Positions 7,178-16,555 of a stretch of 64,000 nt of DNA are shown here, piece by piece. This DNA comes from Elusimicrobium minutum (lineage in GTDB: Bacteria; Elusimicrobiota; Elusimicrobia; Elusimicrobiales; UBA9959): NCBI GenBank assembly GCA_020723765.1, contig DYIF01000010.1, positions 1 to 64,000 on the forward strand, read 5' to 3'. Every line of letters begins with the position of its first letter. Position 1 is the first letter of the stretch. The position numbers were made by a program, and so were the translations under genes. Below the pieces are notes generated by a model. That model searched no databases. It was not told the DNA's origin and worked only from the letters and a program-made list of their open reading frames with translations.

Positions 7178-8755
7178 ATGATTATGAACAAGTTTATCGC
7201 ATTTATGTTTTTGGGCTTTATCGCTTCTTTGTCATACTCTCAAGCCAATTATTCAAGGCAAATGCAACAGGCCATAAGGCTATATCAGGAGGGGAAAAAT
7301 TCCGATGCCATGGATAGATTTATGGATATACTTGTAAGCGGAACTCCGGAAGAAAAAGCGGTCGCTAACGAATATATATCTAAAATAACTCAAGGCGTTT
7401 CTCCGACGTCGTCCCAACAGAGTTCCGTAAATATAAAAACGGTAAGTGAAATTTCCGCCCCCGCCAAGGATACAAAATCGCAAGTCGAGGTGTTAAAACC
7501 GCAATCCTCATCATCGGTTTCTTCCAATGCCGCTCAAGAAACTCAAATTACTGACCAATCTCAGATTTCAAAAAAAGTTTCCGACAAAATAAAACAAATT
7601 AGAACAGACATCTTAGTTTCTTTGTACAGGAAAAACTTCGTAAAGTTTTATATGAACGAAGCCAACGAAAAACCTCTTTATATTCTTTTAAAAGAAGAGC
7701 AAATATTTAACGAAAACATGACTTTTAATGAGAAGTTAACCGACGATTTAAAAGCCCTCTCCGGGCTTTTGGTTTCTTTGGGAAGAGTGAGCGTAACCAT
7801 AATACCTAACGGAGCGATATTGGGCAATATGAAGATTTCGAATGTAAGGAAATCTTCCATTCTTCATTCTTTTTTTACTTCGTACGGAATTTCTCCGTCA
7901 AAGATAAAATTGGATATGGTAGCAAATAATATACAGGTTTCCAAAAAAGTGGACGACTTAGAGGGAATACTTTTGATCGTTAATTACGATAAAGAACCGG
8001 ATAATGTTTTGAGCGATATGTCTTCCCCTGGAGTTTATGTGTCGGCTTATCCAGAAAAAATAGATTCTTCAAAAGACGAGGCGGCGATAGTGGAATTTGC
8101 CGTGATAATGGGGAAAAATCCTTTGGCGAGTTGGAAGCTTTTTTTGAAAAGAAAAGATAAAAGCGGAAAAACATACGAGGTTCAAAAAATTGAAGGAACC
8201 GATCCTTCTTCTTCTCAAATACTTTTTAATGGAAGAGAAAAGATTATAGGCAATCTTTATCCTCCCGGAGAATACGAGTTTTCGTTGGAGGCTTCGGATG
8301 TCAAAGGCAATAATTCCTTTGCCAAAAGATCGATCTATTTGCGATCGGAAGAAAACCCCATCCAGAAGGAAGAAGATACGTCAAAACCCAAGGTTATTTC
8401 TTCTAAACCCGTATCTTCCTCGGCCGCTTCCCCAAAAACTTCTCCAAAAACCGAAGCCAAACAAAAATTCCAGATTTACAAGATATATTTCGAACCCGAT
8501 ACTTTTAATATAACAGAAAACAGCAAAATAAAGATAGAACAAATGATGGAAGAACATAAGAAAGCCAAGAAAACCATACTGCTTGTCGGATACGCTTATT
8601 CAAAAGAAAAAAAACCCAAAACTACCGCAATTAAAAGAGCCAATGCGGTTAAAAATTTTATAACAAAAAACTACAAAGTAAATCCGAAAAGCGTAATAGT
8701 TAATTATAAAGTGGTCGATATAAAAAAAGTAATAGTGGAGGCCAGTTTTAAATAA
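7178..8755 (+). CDS. Secreted envelope protein with OmpA-like C-terminal domain
   Basis: This 525-residue protein begins with a signal peptide (KFIAFMFLGFIASLSYSQ) and a TPR-like helical pair (residues about 20-70). A serine-rich linker and a middle region of unknown fold follow, then a second Pro/Ser-rich linker (about 395-425). The C-terminal 95 residues look like a divergent OmpA peptidoglycan-binding domain (IYFEPDTFNITENSKIKIEQ, ending in RANAVKNFITKNY). Two in-frame ATGs (7178, 7184) are possible; the second puts the signal peptide at the very start. No ribosome site is seen. The gene ends two bases before pilM, so it may anchor the pilus secretin complex to the cell wall, as other wall-binding proteins do in type IV pilus systems; that is an inference. 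Confidence 0.6.
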   Translation: MIMNKFIAFMFLGFIASLSYSQANYSRQMQQAIRLYQEGKNSDAMDRFMDILVSGTPEEKAVANEYISKITQGVSPTSSQQSSVNIKTVSEISAPAKDTKSQVEVLKPQSSSSVSSNAAQETQITDQSQISKKVSDKIKQIRTDILVSLYRKNFVKFYMNEANEKPLYILLKEEQIFNENMTFNEKLTDDLKALSGLLVSLGRVSVTIIPNGAILGNMKISNVRKSSILHSFFTSYGISPSKIKLDMVANNIQVSKKVDDLEGILLIVNYDKEPDNVLSDMSSPGVYVSAYPEKIDSSKDEAAIVEFAVIMGKNPLASWKLFLKRKDKSGKTYEVQKIEGTDPSSSQILFNGREKIIGNLYPPGEYEFSLEASDVKGNNSFAKRSIYLRSEENPIQKEEDTSKPKVISSKPVSSSAASPKTSPKTEAKQKFQIYKIYFEPDTFNITENSKIKIEQMMEEHKKAKKTILLVGYAYSKEKKPKTTAIKRANAVKNFITKNYKVNPKSVIVNYKVVDIKKVIVEASFK

Positions 8756-8757
8756 TT

Positions 8758-10308
8758 ATGGCGAAAAAAACAAACGAAAGCGGAATTTTAGGCATATATG
8801 TGGATGTTAGCGAAATAACTCTTTCCCTGGCTTATTTAGACAAAAACAAAATAAATATTTCAAAGGTAATTCATATTCCAACCGAGTATAAAACCGAGGG
8901 TATCATAAAACCTCTTTCTTTGAATAACGATTTTTTTTCCGACAAACAAAAATGGGTTTCTTCTTTTAAGGATATAATCAAAAAATCGGATTTTAAAACT
9001 TCCAAGGCCGTAGTATCTCTTTCTCACGATTTTTCCATTACCAGATTTTTTTCGATGCCTTTTATAGAAAGAAAATTCTGGAATAAAGCAATACCTATAG
9101 AATCAAAAAAATATATTCCCGTTTCATTTGACGAGTTGGCTTACGATTTCTACGCCTATCCTTTGGAAAACAACTCCAAGGTCGGGGTTTGTTTTTCTGT
9201 GACTCAGAAAAAAACGACCGAGTTTTTAATTCAACTTTTAAAACAAGCCGGCATAGAATTGCTGATGGCGGAACCTTCGGCGGTATCAATGATAAGATTC
9301 TTTTCAATAACTTCCGAAAATAAGGACCCTTCGGTTTTGGTTTATGTTTCCGAGGACGAAGTATATACCGCGATAGACTCTGAAAACGTTCCCGTGGTTT
9401 TTAGATACCTATCTTTTTCAAAATCTCCCGCTTTTTCGGAAAGGAAATCCTTGGATTTAAAAGGTTCCATGCTTTTTGCGCAGAGAACCCTCCCCAATGT
9501 CGATATTAATAAAATAATTTTTGCGGGTATAGGCGGAGATAAGTGGTCCGAACAGGCGGAGAAAGAAACTTCCATAAAACCGGAAATTTTAAAGATGGAT
9601 GAGAAAATTAATACGGGGGATTTTAAATTTTCAACTATTATGAGCGCTTCGGCTTCGGTTAAGTATCAACGAAAAGAAAAGGTTTCGATAGATATATCCG
9701 AGGTCGAAAAAAACAAAAGGTTAAATAAAACGATTCAAAACTCAATATTTATGATAGGCGGATTTGTCGCCGGATTATTCATTCTCCTTTTCTTTATTAA
9801 CTCTTTGAGAAACTATTTTATAAGAAACGAAATACTGAGCTATATGTCTAAAATGCCGGAGATATCCGAGTTTGAAGGGCTTACCACCGAACAGGCAAAC
9901 GATAAGGTAGTGAAGATGAGAAAGATAAAAAATTTATTTTCAAAGATAATAATAAAAAGAGATTACTTCGCACCCAAAATGTCGGATATGTGCGATGTGA
10001 TACCGAAGGATATGTGGCTTAAAGAAATGGTTTACACAAATCCCGTTACCATTAACAACGAAGCCAATATTAAAATAGAGTTTACCATAAACGGAGAAAC
10101 TTACCTTACCGGGGAAAGCAGAACTTATTATATGGATTATTTTATGAAAGAAATTAAAAAAAGTAAGAATTTCATAATATGTAATCCCCCTTTGGGAAGC
10201 ATAGATTATAACGTGAGAGACGCCGAAAATTTTAGTATGGATCCTAAAGCCAAGGCGGCTCCGGCCGTTTTTAGAATATCTTGTCATATGGATAAGAGCA
10301 AATTATGA
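8758..10308 (+). CDS. Fused PilM-PilN type IV pilus assembly protein
   Basis: Residues 1 to about 310 resemble PilM, the cytoplasmic actin-like ATPase of type IV pilus alignment complexes (start GIYVDVSEITLSLAYLDK, then PIESKKYIPVSFDELAYDFY). A single membrane helix follows (FMIGGFVAGLFILLFFINSL, about 330-350), then a periplasmic PilN-like domain (IPKDMWLKEMVYTNP). PilM and PilN are normally separate proteins that bind each other through the PilN N-terminal tail; here they are one 516-residue chain. The stop overlaps the start of the pilO-like gene (ATGA type), and the order pilMN-pilO-pilP-pilQ is the canonical one. The protein should sit at the inner membrane and link the ATPase ring to the secretin. 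Confidence 0.8.
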   Translation: MAKKTNESGILGIYVDVSEITLSLAYLDKNKINISKVIHIPTEYKTEGIIKPLSLNNDFFSDKQKWVSSFKDIIKKSDFKTSKAVVSLSHDFSITRFFSMPFIERKFWNKAIPIESKKYIPVSFDELAYDFYAYPLENNSKVGVCFSVTQKKTTEFLIQLLKQAGIELLMAEPSAVSMIRFFSITSENKDPSVLVYVSEDEVYTAIDSENVPVVFRYLSFSKSPAFSERKSLDLKGSMLFAQRTLPNVDINKIIFAGIGGDKWSEQAEKETSIKPEILKMDEKINTGDFKFSTIMSASASVKYQRKEKVSIDISEVEKNKRLNKTIQNSIFMIGGFVAGLFILLFFINSLRNYFIRNEILSYMSKMPEISEFEGLTTEQANDKVVKMRKIKNLFSKIIIKRDYFAPKMSDMCDVIPKDMWLKEMVYTNPVTINNEANIKIEFTINGETYLTGESRTYYMDYFMKEIKKSKNFIICNPPLGSIDYNVRDAENFSMDPKAKAAPAVFRISCHMDKSKL

Positions 10309-10889
10309 ACATAAACAAAATATTTTTGGAATTTAAATCTCATATAAAAGATTTGTTTTCGGATATGCAGGCGGTATATTTGGAAAAAGGGCCGGAGCCT
10401 TTTAAAAAACCGGTTTTATACGCTCTTTCGGCCGTGGTAGTATCGTATCTTATATATTCTTCCAATACGGGAACTCTTAAAAACAATAAACTGCAACTTG
10501 AGAAAACGATTCAGTTAGCGGGTTTTTATAACGAATATGTGGATCTCAAGGCGGCTATGAAAACATACTCCAAAATGATCCCTTCGATAAAAGAGAAAGA
10601 CGAATTTTTAAACTATCTTTTAAATACGACCGCGTCTAAATACGGAATAACTTTTACCAATATAGACAGCCAGAAAGAATTGAAAGTGGATAATATGTAT
10701 TTCGTATCCAAACAGGTTCAATTTTCCGCGGATTACGATACCCTGGGAAATTTTATAAGAGAAATAGAAAATTCTCCGGTTTTTGTTGAAGTTTCGCAAT
10801 TATCGGTAACTAAAAAAAATAACGAGATCGTCATAGGAAGACTGGATGTTTCGCTAAATATTTCGACCGTATTTGTGGAGAGAATATGA
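10305..10889 (+). CDS. pilO: PilO-like pilus alignment protein
   Basis: This 194-residue bitopic inner-membrane protein has one N-terminal membrane helix (VLYALSAVVVSYLIYSS), a coiled-coil stretch, and a ferredoxin-like periplasmic domain (KYGITFTNIDSQ, FSADYDTLGNFIREIENSP), which is the usual PilO layout. PilO pairs with PilN in the periplasm and contacts PilP. The gene overlaps both neighbours by four bases, so translation is probably coupled. Primary sequence identity to model PilO proteins is low; the call rests on architecture and gene order. Confidence 0.75.
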   Translation: MNINKIFLEFKSHIKDLFSDMQAVYLEKGPEPFKKPVLYALSAVVVSYLIYSSNTGTLKNNKLQLEKTIQLAGFYNEYVDLKAAMKTYSKMIPSIKEKDEFLNYLLNTTASKYGITFTNIDSQKELKVDNMYFVSKQVQFSADYDTLGNFIREIENSPVFVEVSQLSVTKKNNEIVIGRLDVSLNISTVFVERI

Positions 10890-11425
10890 AGGGTTTCGTC
10901 GCAGAGATTTTATCGGGTATAGCGTTAACCGTATTTTTTGTTTTATCTTTATCTACCGTTAATTCGAAAATAATATCCGAGGATATCGAAAAAGATTTTA
11001 GGATGAGTGTGGCCGACTCGGTTTCGACTCAAACCGTTACATCCCAGGTTGAAGTTTCTACAAATGTCGCTACGGCGGAAAAGACAAAACAAGCGACCGA
11101 GGGTAATTCTTATTTCGCTCCCAAATCCAAAAGAAATCCTTTTTTAAGTCCGCAAGAATATGAAAAAATAAGGATAATGGAAGAACAGCGTTTAGCTCAG
11201 GAAGAGTTAATAAAAAGAATGGGGACAAACGATCCCGTGGTTAAAAGAGAGGATCCAACAAAGAAATACAAACTCCAGGGGATAGTGGGGAAATATGCTA
11301 TAATAAACGGAGAGATGATCGGAGAGGGCGAAAATTATAAGAAAGAAATTATACTTGAAAAAGTTTATTCTAACTATGTTATAATAAAATATAAAGGTAA
11401 GCAGTACAGGCTTATACTTAAGTAG
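10886..11425 (+). CDS. pilP: PilP-like pilus assembly protein
   Basis: The 179-residue protein has an N-terminal hydrophobic anchor (ILSGIALTVFFVLSLST), a long low-complexity Thr/Val/Ala/Ser-rich stretch, an NPFLSPQEYE motif of the kind seen in PilP/GspC proteins just before the folded part, and a small beta domain (KYKLQGIVGKYAIINGEMIGEG) matching the homology-region fold that docks on the secretin. It appears anchored by a helix rather than by a lipobox, unlike many PilP lipoproteins. It is followed after eight bases by the secretin gene with an AGGAGG ribosome site. Confidence 0.7.
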   Translation: MKGFVAEILSGIALTVFFVLSLSTVNSKIISEDIEKDFRMSVADSVSTQTVTSQVEVSTNVATAEKTKQATEGNSYFAPKSKRNPFLSPQEYEKIRIMEEQRLAQEELIKRMGTNDPVVKREDPTKKYKLQGIVGKYAIINGEMIGEGENYKKEIILEKVYSNYVIIKYKGKQYRLILK

Positions 11426-11433
11426 GAGGATAA

Positions 11434-13080
11434 ATGATTAGGTTTTTGATTTTTATTTCTATTTTTATTCAATTACCTTTGTTTTCTCAACAGGACGATT
11501 TTGAGTCGGATATGGGAGGTCCGATATTGGAAGATACTACGACAAGCAGTACCAAAGATACTCAAATAAAAATACCGGCCAAAACACAGACTCCCGGCAC
11601 TCCCGTTAAAGCCGACGCGGTTATAGAAGCCCCTTTATATGAAGAAGCCGAGGATATATCTCCGTTAGATAGGAAAATAGGACCTATAAGATTAAAAAGC
11701 GCTCCTCTTACAAGCTTTTTGGATATAATATCCGCCCAGTCTCAGGTTAACTTTATAATAAGCGACGATGTCATAGGAAAACAAATTACGGTTTTCTTAA
11801 GAAGAACAACTGTTAGAGAAGCCCTTGAAATATTATTAAGGGTTAAAGGGCTTACATATCAAAGAATAGGTAAAAGTAATACTTATATAATAATGAAAAG
11901 GACATCCACTCAGCCGAACATGGTAACAAAAATATATACTCTTAATTATATACCCCTGATACCTTTGACAGAAAAAGAAAACGATCTTAATATCGGCGGT
12001 TCAACCGGAGGCGATTCGGGCGGGGGTAATATGCAAATGGGAGGAGGGCAACAGCAGGGCGGAGGCTCGGATACCGAAAGCGCGATAAACATAATTAAAA
12101 TTTTAAGAAGCGTATTAAGCAAAAAATATGGCTCGATTGCCGTTGATCCAAGGACTAATAGCATAATAGTAACCGACATACCGGAAGTTTTTCCTCAGGT
12201 TGAGCAGATTATAGCCGAGCTTGATAAAAAAGCTCCTCAAATATTAATAGAAGCAAGAATTGTAGAAATAAATACAGATAGACTAAACGAGTTAGGAATA
12301 GAATGGGGAGGATCACGCGGAGAATTGGCCTATTATGCGGGACCCTCAAGACTAACCGACTGGCCGTTAAGACCCGGAATATTTTCCGGAGACAACTGGA
12401 AAAATTTCTTTCCCAAGTCTCCTCAGATAAACGAAGACTCTCCAAGTTCTTCGGCCGGCGGCGGTGGAGGAGAAATAGATCCCATATTTTCTACAAGCAA
12501 AACAAGTCCTCAGGGCGTTTATTACGGAGTGTTTAGCTTGGCTCAGTTGCAGGCGATATTCAGGGCTTTAATATCCAGAGGCGAAGCGAGGTATTTGGGA
12601 ACCCCGAAAATTGTCGCAATGAACAACAAGACATCCGTTATAACGATATCCAAAGAAGCGGCCGTAGCTTCTCAAACCACCGTAGTTTCGGCCGGAGGTT
12701 CGGCGGGCTCATCATCTACGGGAGTCGAGAGAAAAACCATAGGACTTACGCTTAAGGTTACTCCTCAGGTTAATAAGGAAGGATATATAACCATGCTTGT
12801 TCAGCCCCAATATTCGGATGTGACCTCCTCGGCTATAACAATACAGGGAGTAAACGTCTTGGATCCTATAACAAGAGGGGCTCTTACGATGGTTAGAGTT
12901 AAAAACGGCCAGACCGTAGTTATAGGCGGAATGCTTTCTTCGACGGAACAAAAAGTCGTTAAAAAAGTTCCGCTTTTCGGTTATATTCCGGTTATAGGTT
13001 GGTTTTTTACTTCGACAAGCATAAGAAGGACAAACACGGATCTGGTTATATTTTTGACCCCGACCATACTTGTAGATTAA
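11434..13080 (+). CDS. pilQ: PilQ-type outer-membrane secretin
   Basis: The protein has 548 residues with a signal peptide (residues 1-18). An N-terminal secretin/TonB short domain (IGPIRLKSAPLTSFLDIISA, about 80-150) and an N1-like domain are interrupted by a Gly/Gln-rich loop (about 190-210). The secretin barrel domain follows, with LIEARIVEINTDRLNELGIEW and the signature region VKNGQTVVIGGML and PLFGYIPVIGWFF near the C terminus. It forms the outer-membrane gate through which the pilus leaves the cell. No lipobox for piloting is visible. It is somewhat shorter than PilQ of Neisseria or Pseudomonas because peptidoglycan-binding AMIN repeats are missing; the OmpA-like protein upstream could supply wall binding. 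Confidence 0.88.
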   Translation: MIRFLIFISIFIQLPLFSQQDDFESDMGGPILEDTTTSSTKDTQIKIPAKTQTPGTPVKADAVIEAPLYEEAEDISPLDRKIGPIRLKSAPLTSFLDIISAQSQVNFIISDDVIGKQITVFLRRTTVREALEILLRVKGLTYQRIGKSNTYIIMKRTSTQPNMVTKIYTLNYIPLIPLTEKENDLNIGGSTGGDSGGGNMQMGGGQQQGGGSDTESAINIIKILRSVLSKKYGSIAVDPRTNSIIVTDIPEVFPQVEQIIAELDKKAPQILIEARIVEINTDRLNELGIEWGGSRGELAYYAGPSRLTDWPLRPGIFSGDNWKNFFPKSPQINEDSPSSSAGGGGGEIDPIFSTSKTSPQGVYYGVFSLAQLQAIFRALISRGEARYLGTPKIVAMNNKTSVITISKEAAVASQTTVVSAGGSAGSSSTGVERKTIGLTLKVTPQVNKEGYITMLVQPQYSDVTSSAITIQGVNVLDPITRGALTMVRVKNGQTVVIGGMLSSTEQKVVKKVPLFGYIPVIGWFFTSTSIRRTNTDLVIFLTPTILVD

Positions 13081-13089
13081 TATAATAAA

Positions 13090-14835
13090 ATGGCAAGAAA
13101 AAGATTAGGCGAAATATTAATAGAACAAAAAATAATAGACGAAGAGAAGTTAGCTAAGGCTTTAAAGTATCAAGAGCAGAATAGATGTTTAATAGGGGAA
13201 GCTCTTATTAAATTGGGCTATGCCACGGAAGAGCAGGTCGCCATAGCTTTATCCAAGCAGTTGGGCATTCCTTACGCATCGATACAAAATCAAATATTGA
13301 AACCCGAAAAAGGTCAGGATATAGAAAAAATAATTCCGGAAAAATTCGCGAGAGACAATAAAATTATCCCTTTGTTTGTGGAAAACGGAGTTATCGCGAT
13401 AGCCATGTCGGATCCCACGGATCTTATGCTTTTGGATAACATAAGAGCGATGACCGGAATGGATGTTCAGGTATTCATATCCACAAAAGCTCAAATTCTA
13501 AAAGTTATAGACTCGTTTTATCAGATGGAAACGAGTCTTATTGATCAGGTTGTAGATACCGGCAAAGGTTCCGATAGCGACATATCGGATTCGGATGTTT
13601 TGACTCCGGACGGGAAACTGGATCTGGACAGGGTCATAATGAGTCAGTCTTCCGGGGCGCAGGCGATCAAGCTGGTTAACGCCATATTAAAACAAGCCAT
13701 AGCCGAGAGAACAAGCGACATACATCTGGAAAAATACGACGAAAAAATTTCTTTAAGATTTAGAATAGACGGAGTTTTACACGAAAGAACCGCTCCGCCG
13801 AAAGAGCTTTTTGACAATATAATAGCGAGAGTGAAAATACTATCGAAACTGAATATCGCCGAAAGAAGGCTACCTCAGGACGGAAGTTTTTCGATAAGAT
13901 ATCAAAACAGAACCATAGAAGTCCGTGTTGCGACATGTCCTACCGTTTTCGGCGAAAAACTTGTTATGAGATTGTTGGATAAGGGTGGAATAGAATTAAA
14001 TCTTGATAAAATGGGTTTGGATCCTGAGCAGAAGGAGGATTTTTTAAAAGCCGCAAACTCTCCACACGGACTGATTCTCGTAACCGGTCCTACCGGTTCC
14101 GGTAAAACCACCACTTTAGCCGCATTGCTTACGACAATTAAAACGCCGGAGATGAATTTTTTAACTTTGGAAGATCCGGTCGAAGTAAAAATGGACGGTA
14201 TAAGCCAGGTTCAGGTTAAACCGGAGATAGGTCTTACTTTTGCGGCTGGTTTAAGGTCTTTTTTGCGTATGGACCCGGATGTTATACTGGTGGGAGAAAC
14301 AAGAGACAACGAGACAGCCGAGGCCTGTATAAAAGCCGCTATGACCGGTCATTTAGTTTTGTCAACATTGCACACGAATAACGCTTTGGAAGCCATACCT
14401 CGTTTAATAGATATGGGAGTGGAACCTTATCTTTTGGCTTCGACTTTGCTTTTAACCGAAGCTCAAAGACTTGTAAGAAGGCTTTGTCCGGATTGTAAAC
14501 AGCCTTACAAACCTTCAAAAGAAGAACTTGATATGTTTTTAAAAGAATCTCTTTTAAGTCCGATGCCGGATCCCAATAAAATTATTTTTTACAAACCCAG
14601 GGGTTGTCAAAAATGTTTTAATATAGGATACAAAGGAAGAGTCGCCATATATGAGACATATTTTATAACCGAAGAGATAAAAAAGATAATAAGCGATAAC
14701 CCCGACATATTAAAAATAAAGGAAGTGGCAAAAAAACAGGGAACATGGGATTTAAGGGCAAGCGGTTGGAGAAAGGTTTTGGCGGGAGTTACTTCGGTCG
14801 ATGAAATGTTAGCTACAACCATAGTCGAAATGTAG
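13090..14835 (+). CDS. pilB: PilB/GspE-family pilus extension ATPase
   Basis: The 581-residue ATPase carries an N-terminal MshEN domain (residues about 1-140; RLGEILIEQKIIDEEKL), a candidate c-di-GMP-binding module in this family. The RecA-like core follows with Walker A GPTGSGKTTT (333-342), the Walker B region VILVGE (398-403), histidine box residues (GHLVLSTLHTN) and a zinc-binding tetracysteine CPDC (467-470) and CQKC (507-510). It powers pilin polymerisation at the inner membrane. No retraction ATPase (PilT) is found in this window. The ATG has no clear Shine-Dalgarno site but is preceded by TAATAT at six bases. Confidence 0.92.
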   Translation: MARKRLGEILIEQKIIDEEKLAKALKYQEQNRCLIGEALIKLGYATEEQVAIALSKQLGIPYASIQNQILKPEKGQDIEKIIPEKFARDNKIIPLFVENGVIAIAMSDPTDLMLLDNIRAMTGMDVQVFISTKAQILKVIDSFYQMETSLIDQVVDTGKGSDSDISDSDVLTPDGKLDLDRVIMSQSSGAQAIKLVNAILKQAIAERTSDIHLEKYDEKISLRFRIDGVLHERTAPPKELFDNIIARVKILSKLNIAERRLPQDGSFSIRYQNRTIEVRVATCPTVFGEKLVMRLLDKGGIELNLDKMGLDPEQKEDFLKAANSPHGLILVTGPTGSGKTTTLAALLTTIKTPEMNFLTLEDPVEVKMDGISQVQVKPEIGLTFAAGLRSFLRMDPDVILVGETRDNETAEACIKAAMTGHLVLSTLHTNNALEAIPRLIDMGVEPYLLASTLLLTEAQRLVRRLCPDCKQPYKPSKEELDMFLKESLLSPMPDPNKIIFYKPRGCQKCFNIGYKGRVAIYETYFITEEIKKIISDNPDILKIKEVAKKQGTWDLRASGWRKVLAGVTSVDEMLATTIVEM

Positions 14836-14861
14836 TTTTATCTAATTTTTAGGGAGGGAGC

Positions 14862-16085
14862 GTGCCAAGGTTTATATATACGGTACAAGACTCTGAAGGA
14901 AACGTAACCACCGGTTCCATGGAAAGCGAGGATGAAGATAGTTTAGTTACCACTCTTCAAAACAAGGGTTATTTTATACTTTCGATACAATCTGAAAAAG
15001 AAAGCGCAAAAGGACTATTTGCTTTAAAGAAAAAGGCGGGGGGAAAAGTATCCGGAAGAGAAATAGTGTTTTTTGGTGAGCAGATTGCGACACTTGTGGC
15101 TGGCGGCGTACCTCTTGTCAGAGCACTTTCACTTCTGGCTGAAAATAGCGAAAACAAAGCTTTGCAGACTGTTCTTTTCCAGATAACGAAAGACGTATCC
15201 GCCGGTAGTACTTTACATAAAGCGCTCGAAAAACATCCAGATGTTTTCGACGATATATGGGTTTCTCTTGTGGCCGCTGGAGAAGTTTCCGGTCAGTTGC
15301 CTTTAGTTTTAAGACAGATTACGAAGTACAAAGAAATGCAGGAAGAAATTAAAGGAAAGATTATAACGGCCTTTGCTTATCCTACGGTGCTATTTTTAAT
15401 GTCAATGGGCGTTTTGTTTTATTTCGTAATATTCATAGTTCCTGTGTTTGCTCAGATATTTAATGATTTTGGTTTAAAGCTTCCGGTAATAACTAAAATG
15501 GTTATGGGTTTTTCTTATATAATTCAAAACTACTGGTTAATGATGATAATATCTTCGATAGCCGGTTACTGGACTTTTAAGATGTATATAAAAACCGAAG
15601 CAGGTCTTTTAACATGGAATAAGTTCCTTTTTTCCTTGCCGGGACTTGGCGGTTTTATAAAAAACATGCAATATGAAAGATGCTTAACGACGATGTCTAC
15701 TCTTTTAAAAAGCGGCGTCAGCATAATAAATTCGCTTGCAGTATTGGAAAACGCTTTTAAGAAAAACCTTATAATTCAAGGAGCTTTAAAAAAAGCCAAA
15801 AACGATATAACAAGTGGTAAAGCTATATCTGAATCTTTTAAAAGGACTGGGGCTTTCCCTGCATTTGTGACTGATATGATGCTTATGGGAGAAGAATCGG
15901 GTAAGCTTCCTGATATGATAGATGTTTTGTCCGGTTATTATAAAGAGCAGATTAACCAATTTTTAAGAAGGTTTTCGGCTATAATAGACCCCATACTGAT
16001 GTTGGGAATAGGTGCCATAATAGGAACGGTCGTTATGTCGGTTTATATACCGATATTCCAGCTTTCTCAAATCAAAGGAAATTAG
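14862..16085 (+). CDS. pilC: PilC/GspF inner-membrane pilus platform protein
   Basis: This 407-residue protein has two GspF domains (about 70-190 and 270-395) and three membrane segments, as expected for the platform on which PilB acts. Conserved features include GGVPLVRAL in the first domain, SGVSIINSLAVLE in the second, MGEESGKLPDM, and the C-terminal DPILMLGIGAIIGTVVMSVYIP. It starts with GTG at 14862 behind a very strong AGGGAGGGAG at 14851-14860. Gene order pilB-pilC-pilA is standard. Confidence 0.93.
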   Translation: MPRFIYTVQDSEGNVTTGSMESEDEDSLVTTLQNKGYFILSIQSEKESAKGLFALKKKAGGKVSGREIVFFGEQIATLVAGGVPLVRALSLLAENSENKALQTVLFQITKDVSAGSTLHKALEKHPDVFDDIWVSLVAAGEVSGQLPLVLRQITKYKEMQEEIKGKIITAFAYPTVLFLMSMGVLFYFVIFIVPVFAQIFNDFGLKLPVITKMVMGFSYIIQNYWLMMIISSIAGYWTFKMYIKTEAGLLTWNKFLFSLPGLGGFIKNMQYERCLTTMSTLLKSGVSIINSLAVLENAFKKNLIIQGALKKAKNDITSGKAISESFKRTGAFPAFVTDMMLMGEESGKLPDMIDVLSGYYKEQINQFLRRFSAIIDPILMLGIGAIIGTVVMSVYIPIFQLSQIKGN

Positions 16086-16094
16086 GGAGGATTT

Positions 16095-16553
16095 ATGAAA
16101 AAAGGTTTTACCCTTATAGAACTTTTGGTGGTGGTTTTAATATTGGGTATTCTCGCCACCATATCCATGCCTTTATATAGAAAAACGGTGGAAACTTCAA
16201 AAGCTACTGACGCTCTTTCCATATTAAACATGATAGCAAACGCCAATAGAATGTATCAGTTAGATAACGGATCATATTCTACCGGCAATATATTATCTAC
16301 TCAAGTTTTGGTTTCAAATAAGTATATAGCCGACCATCCATGGGCCAGTTATCAATGGAAATTTTGCGCGTGTAGCGATACCGCGGGTTGTGGAGCTTGT
16401 GGAGGAGCATCCTGTTCGGCTATGGGAAGAATAGCCTGCGCGTATAACACCTCGGGGCTCGGAGCTCCGTTTAATACATGGAGGTACGAGATCTCTCCCG
16501 ATGGGACATGTAACGCCTACGGAACTCAGGTTCCGCCCTGTCCTCAGCAGTAG
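16095..16553 (+). CDS. pilA: Major type IV pilin, cysteine-rich
   Basis: A 152-residue prepilin with the leader MKKG cut before FTLIELLVVVLILGILATI, with glutamate at mature position 5. This is the canonical class III signal and hydrophobic alpha-1 helix. The variable C-terminal half contains eight cysteines (six within about 35 residues around FCACSDTAGCGACGG), enough for several disulfides; most pilins have two. An AGGGAGG ribosome site precedes the start. It is the first and best-expressed-looking pilin gene in the cluster, hence 'major'. The prepilin peptidase PilD is not in the window. Confidence 0.9.
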   Translation: MKKGFTLIELLVVVLILGILATISMPLYRKTVETSKATDALSILNMIANANRMYQLDNGSYSTGNILSTQVLVSNKYIADHPWASYQWKFCACSDTAGCGACGGASCSAMGRIACAYNTSGLGAPFNTWRYEISPDGTCNAYGTQVPPCPQQ

Positions 16554-16555
16554 TT

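Noticed and set aside
13882-14835. Retraction ATPase (PilT) assignment for the pilus ATPase
   Set aside because: The N-terminal MshEN domain and the tetracysteine zinc site mark it as PilB/GspE; no PilT is in the window.
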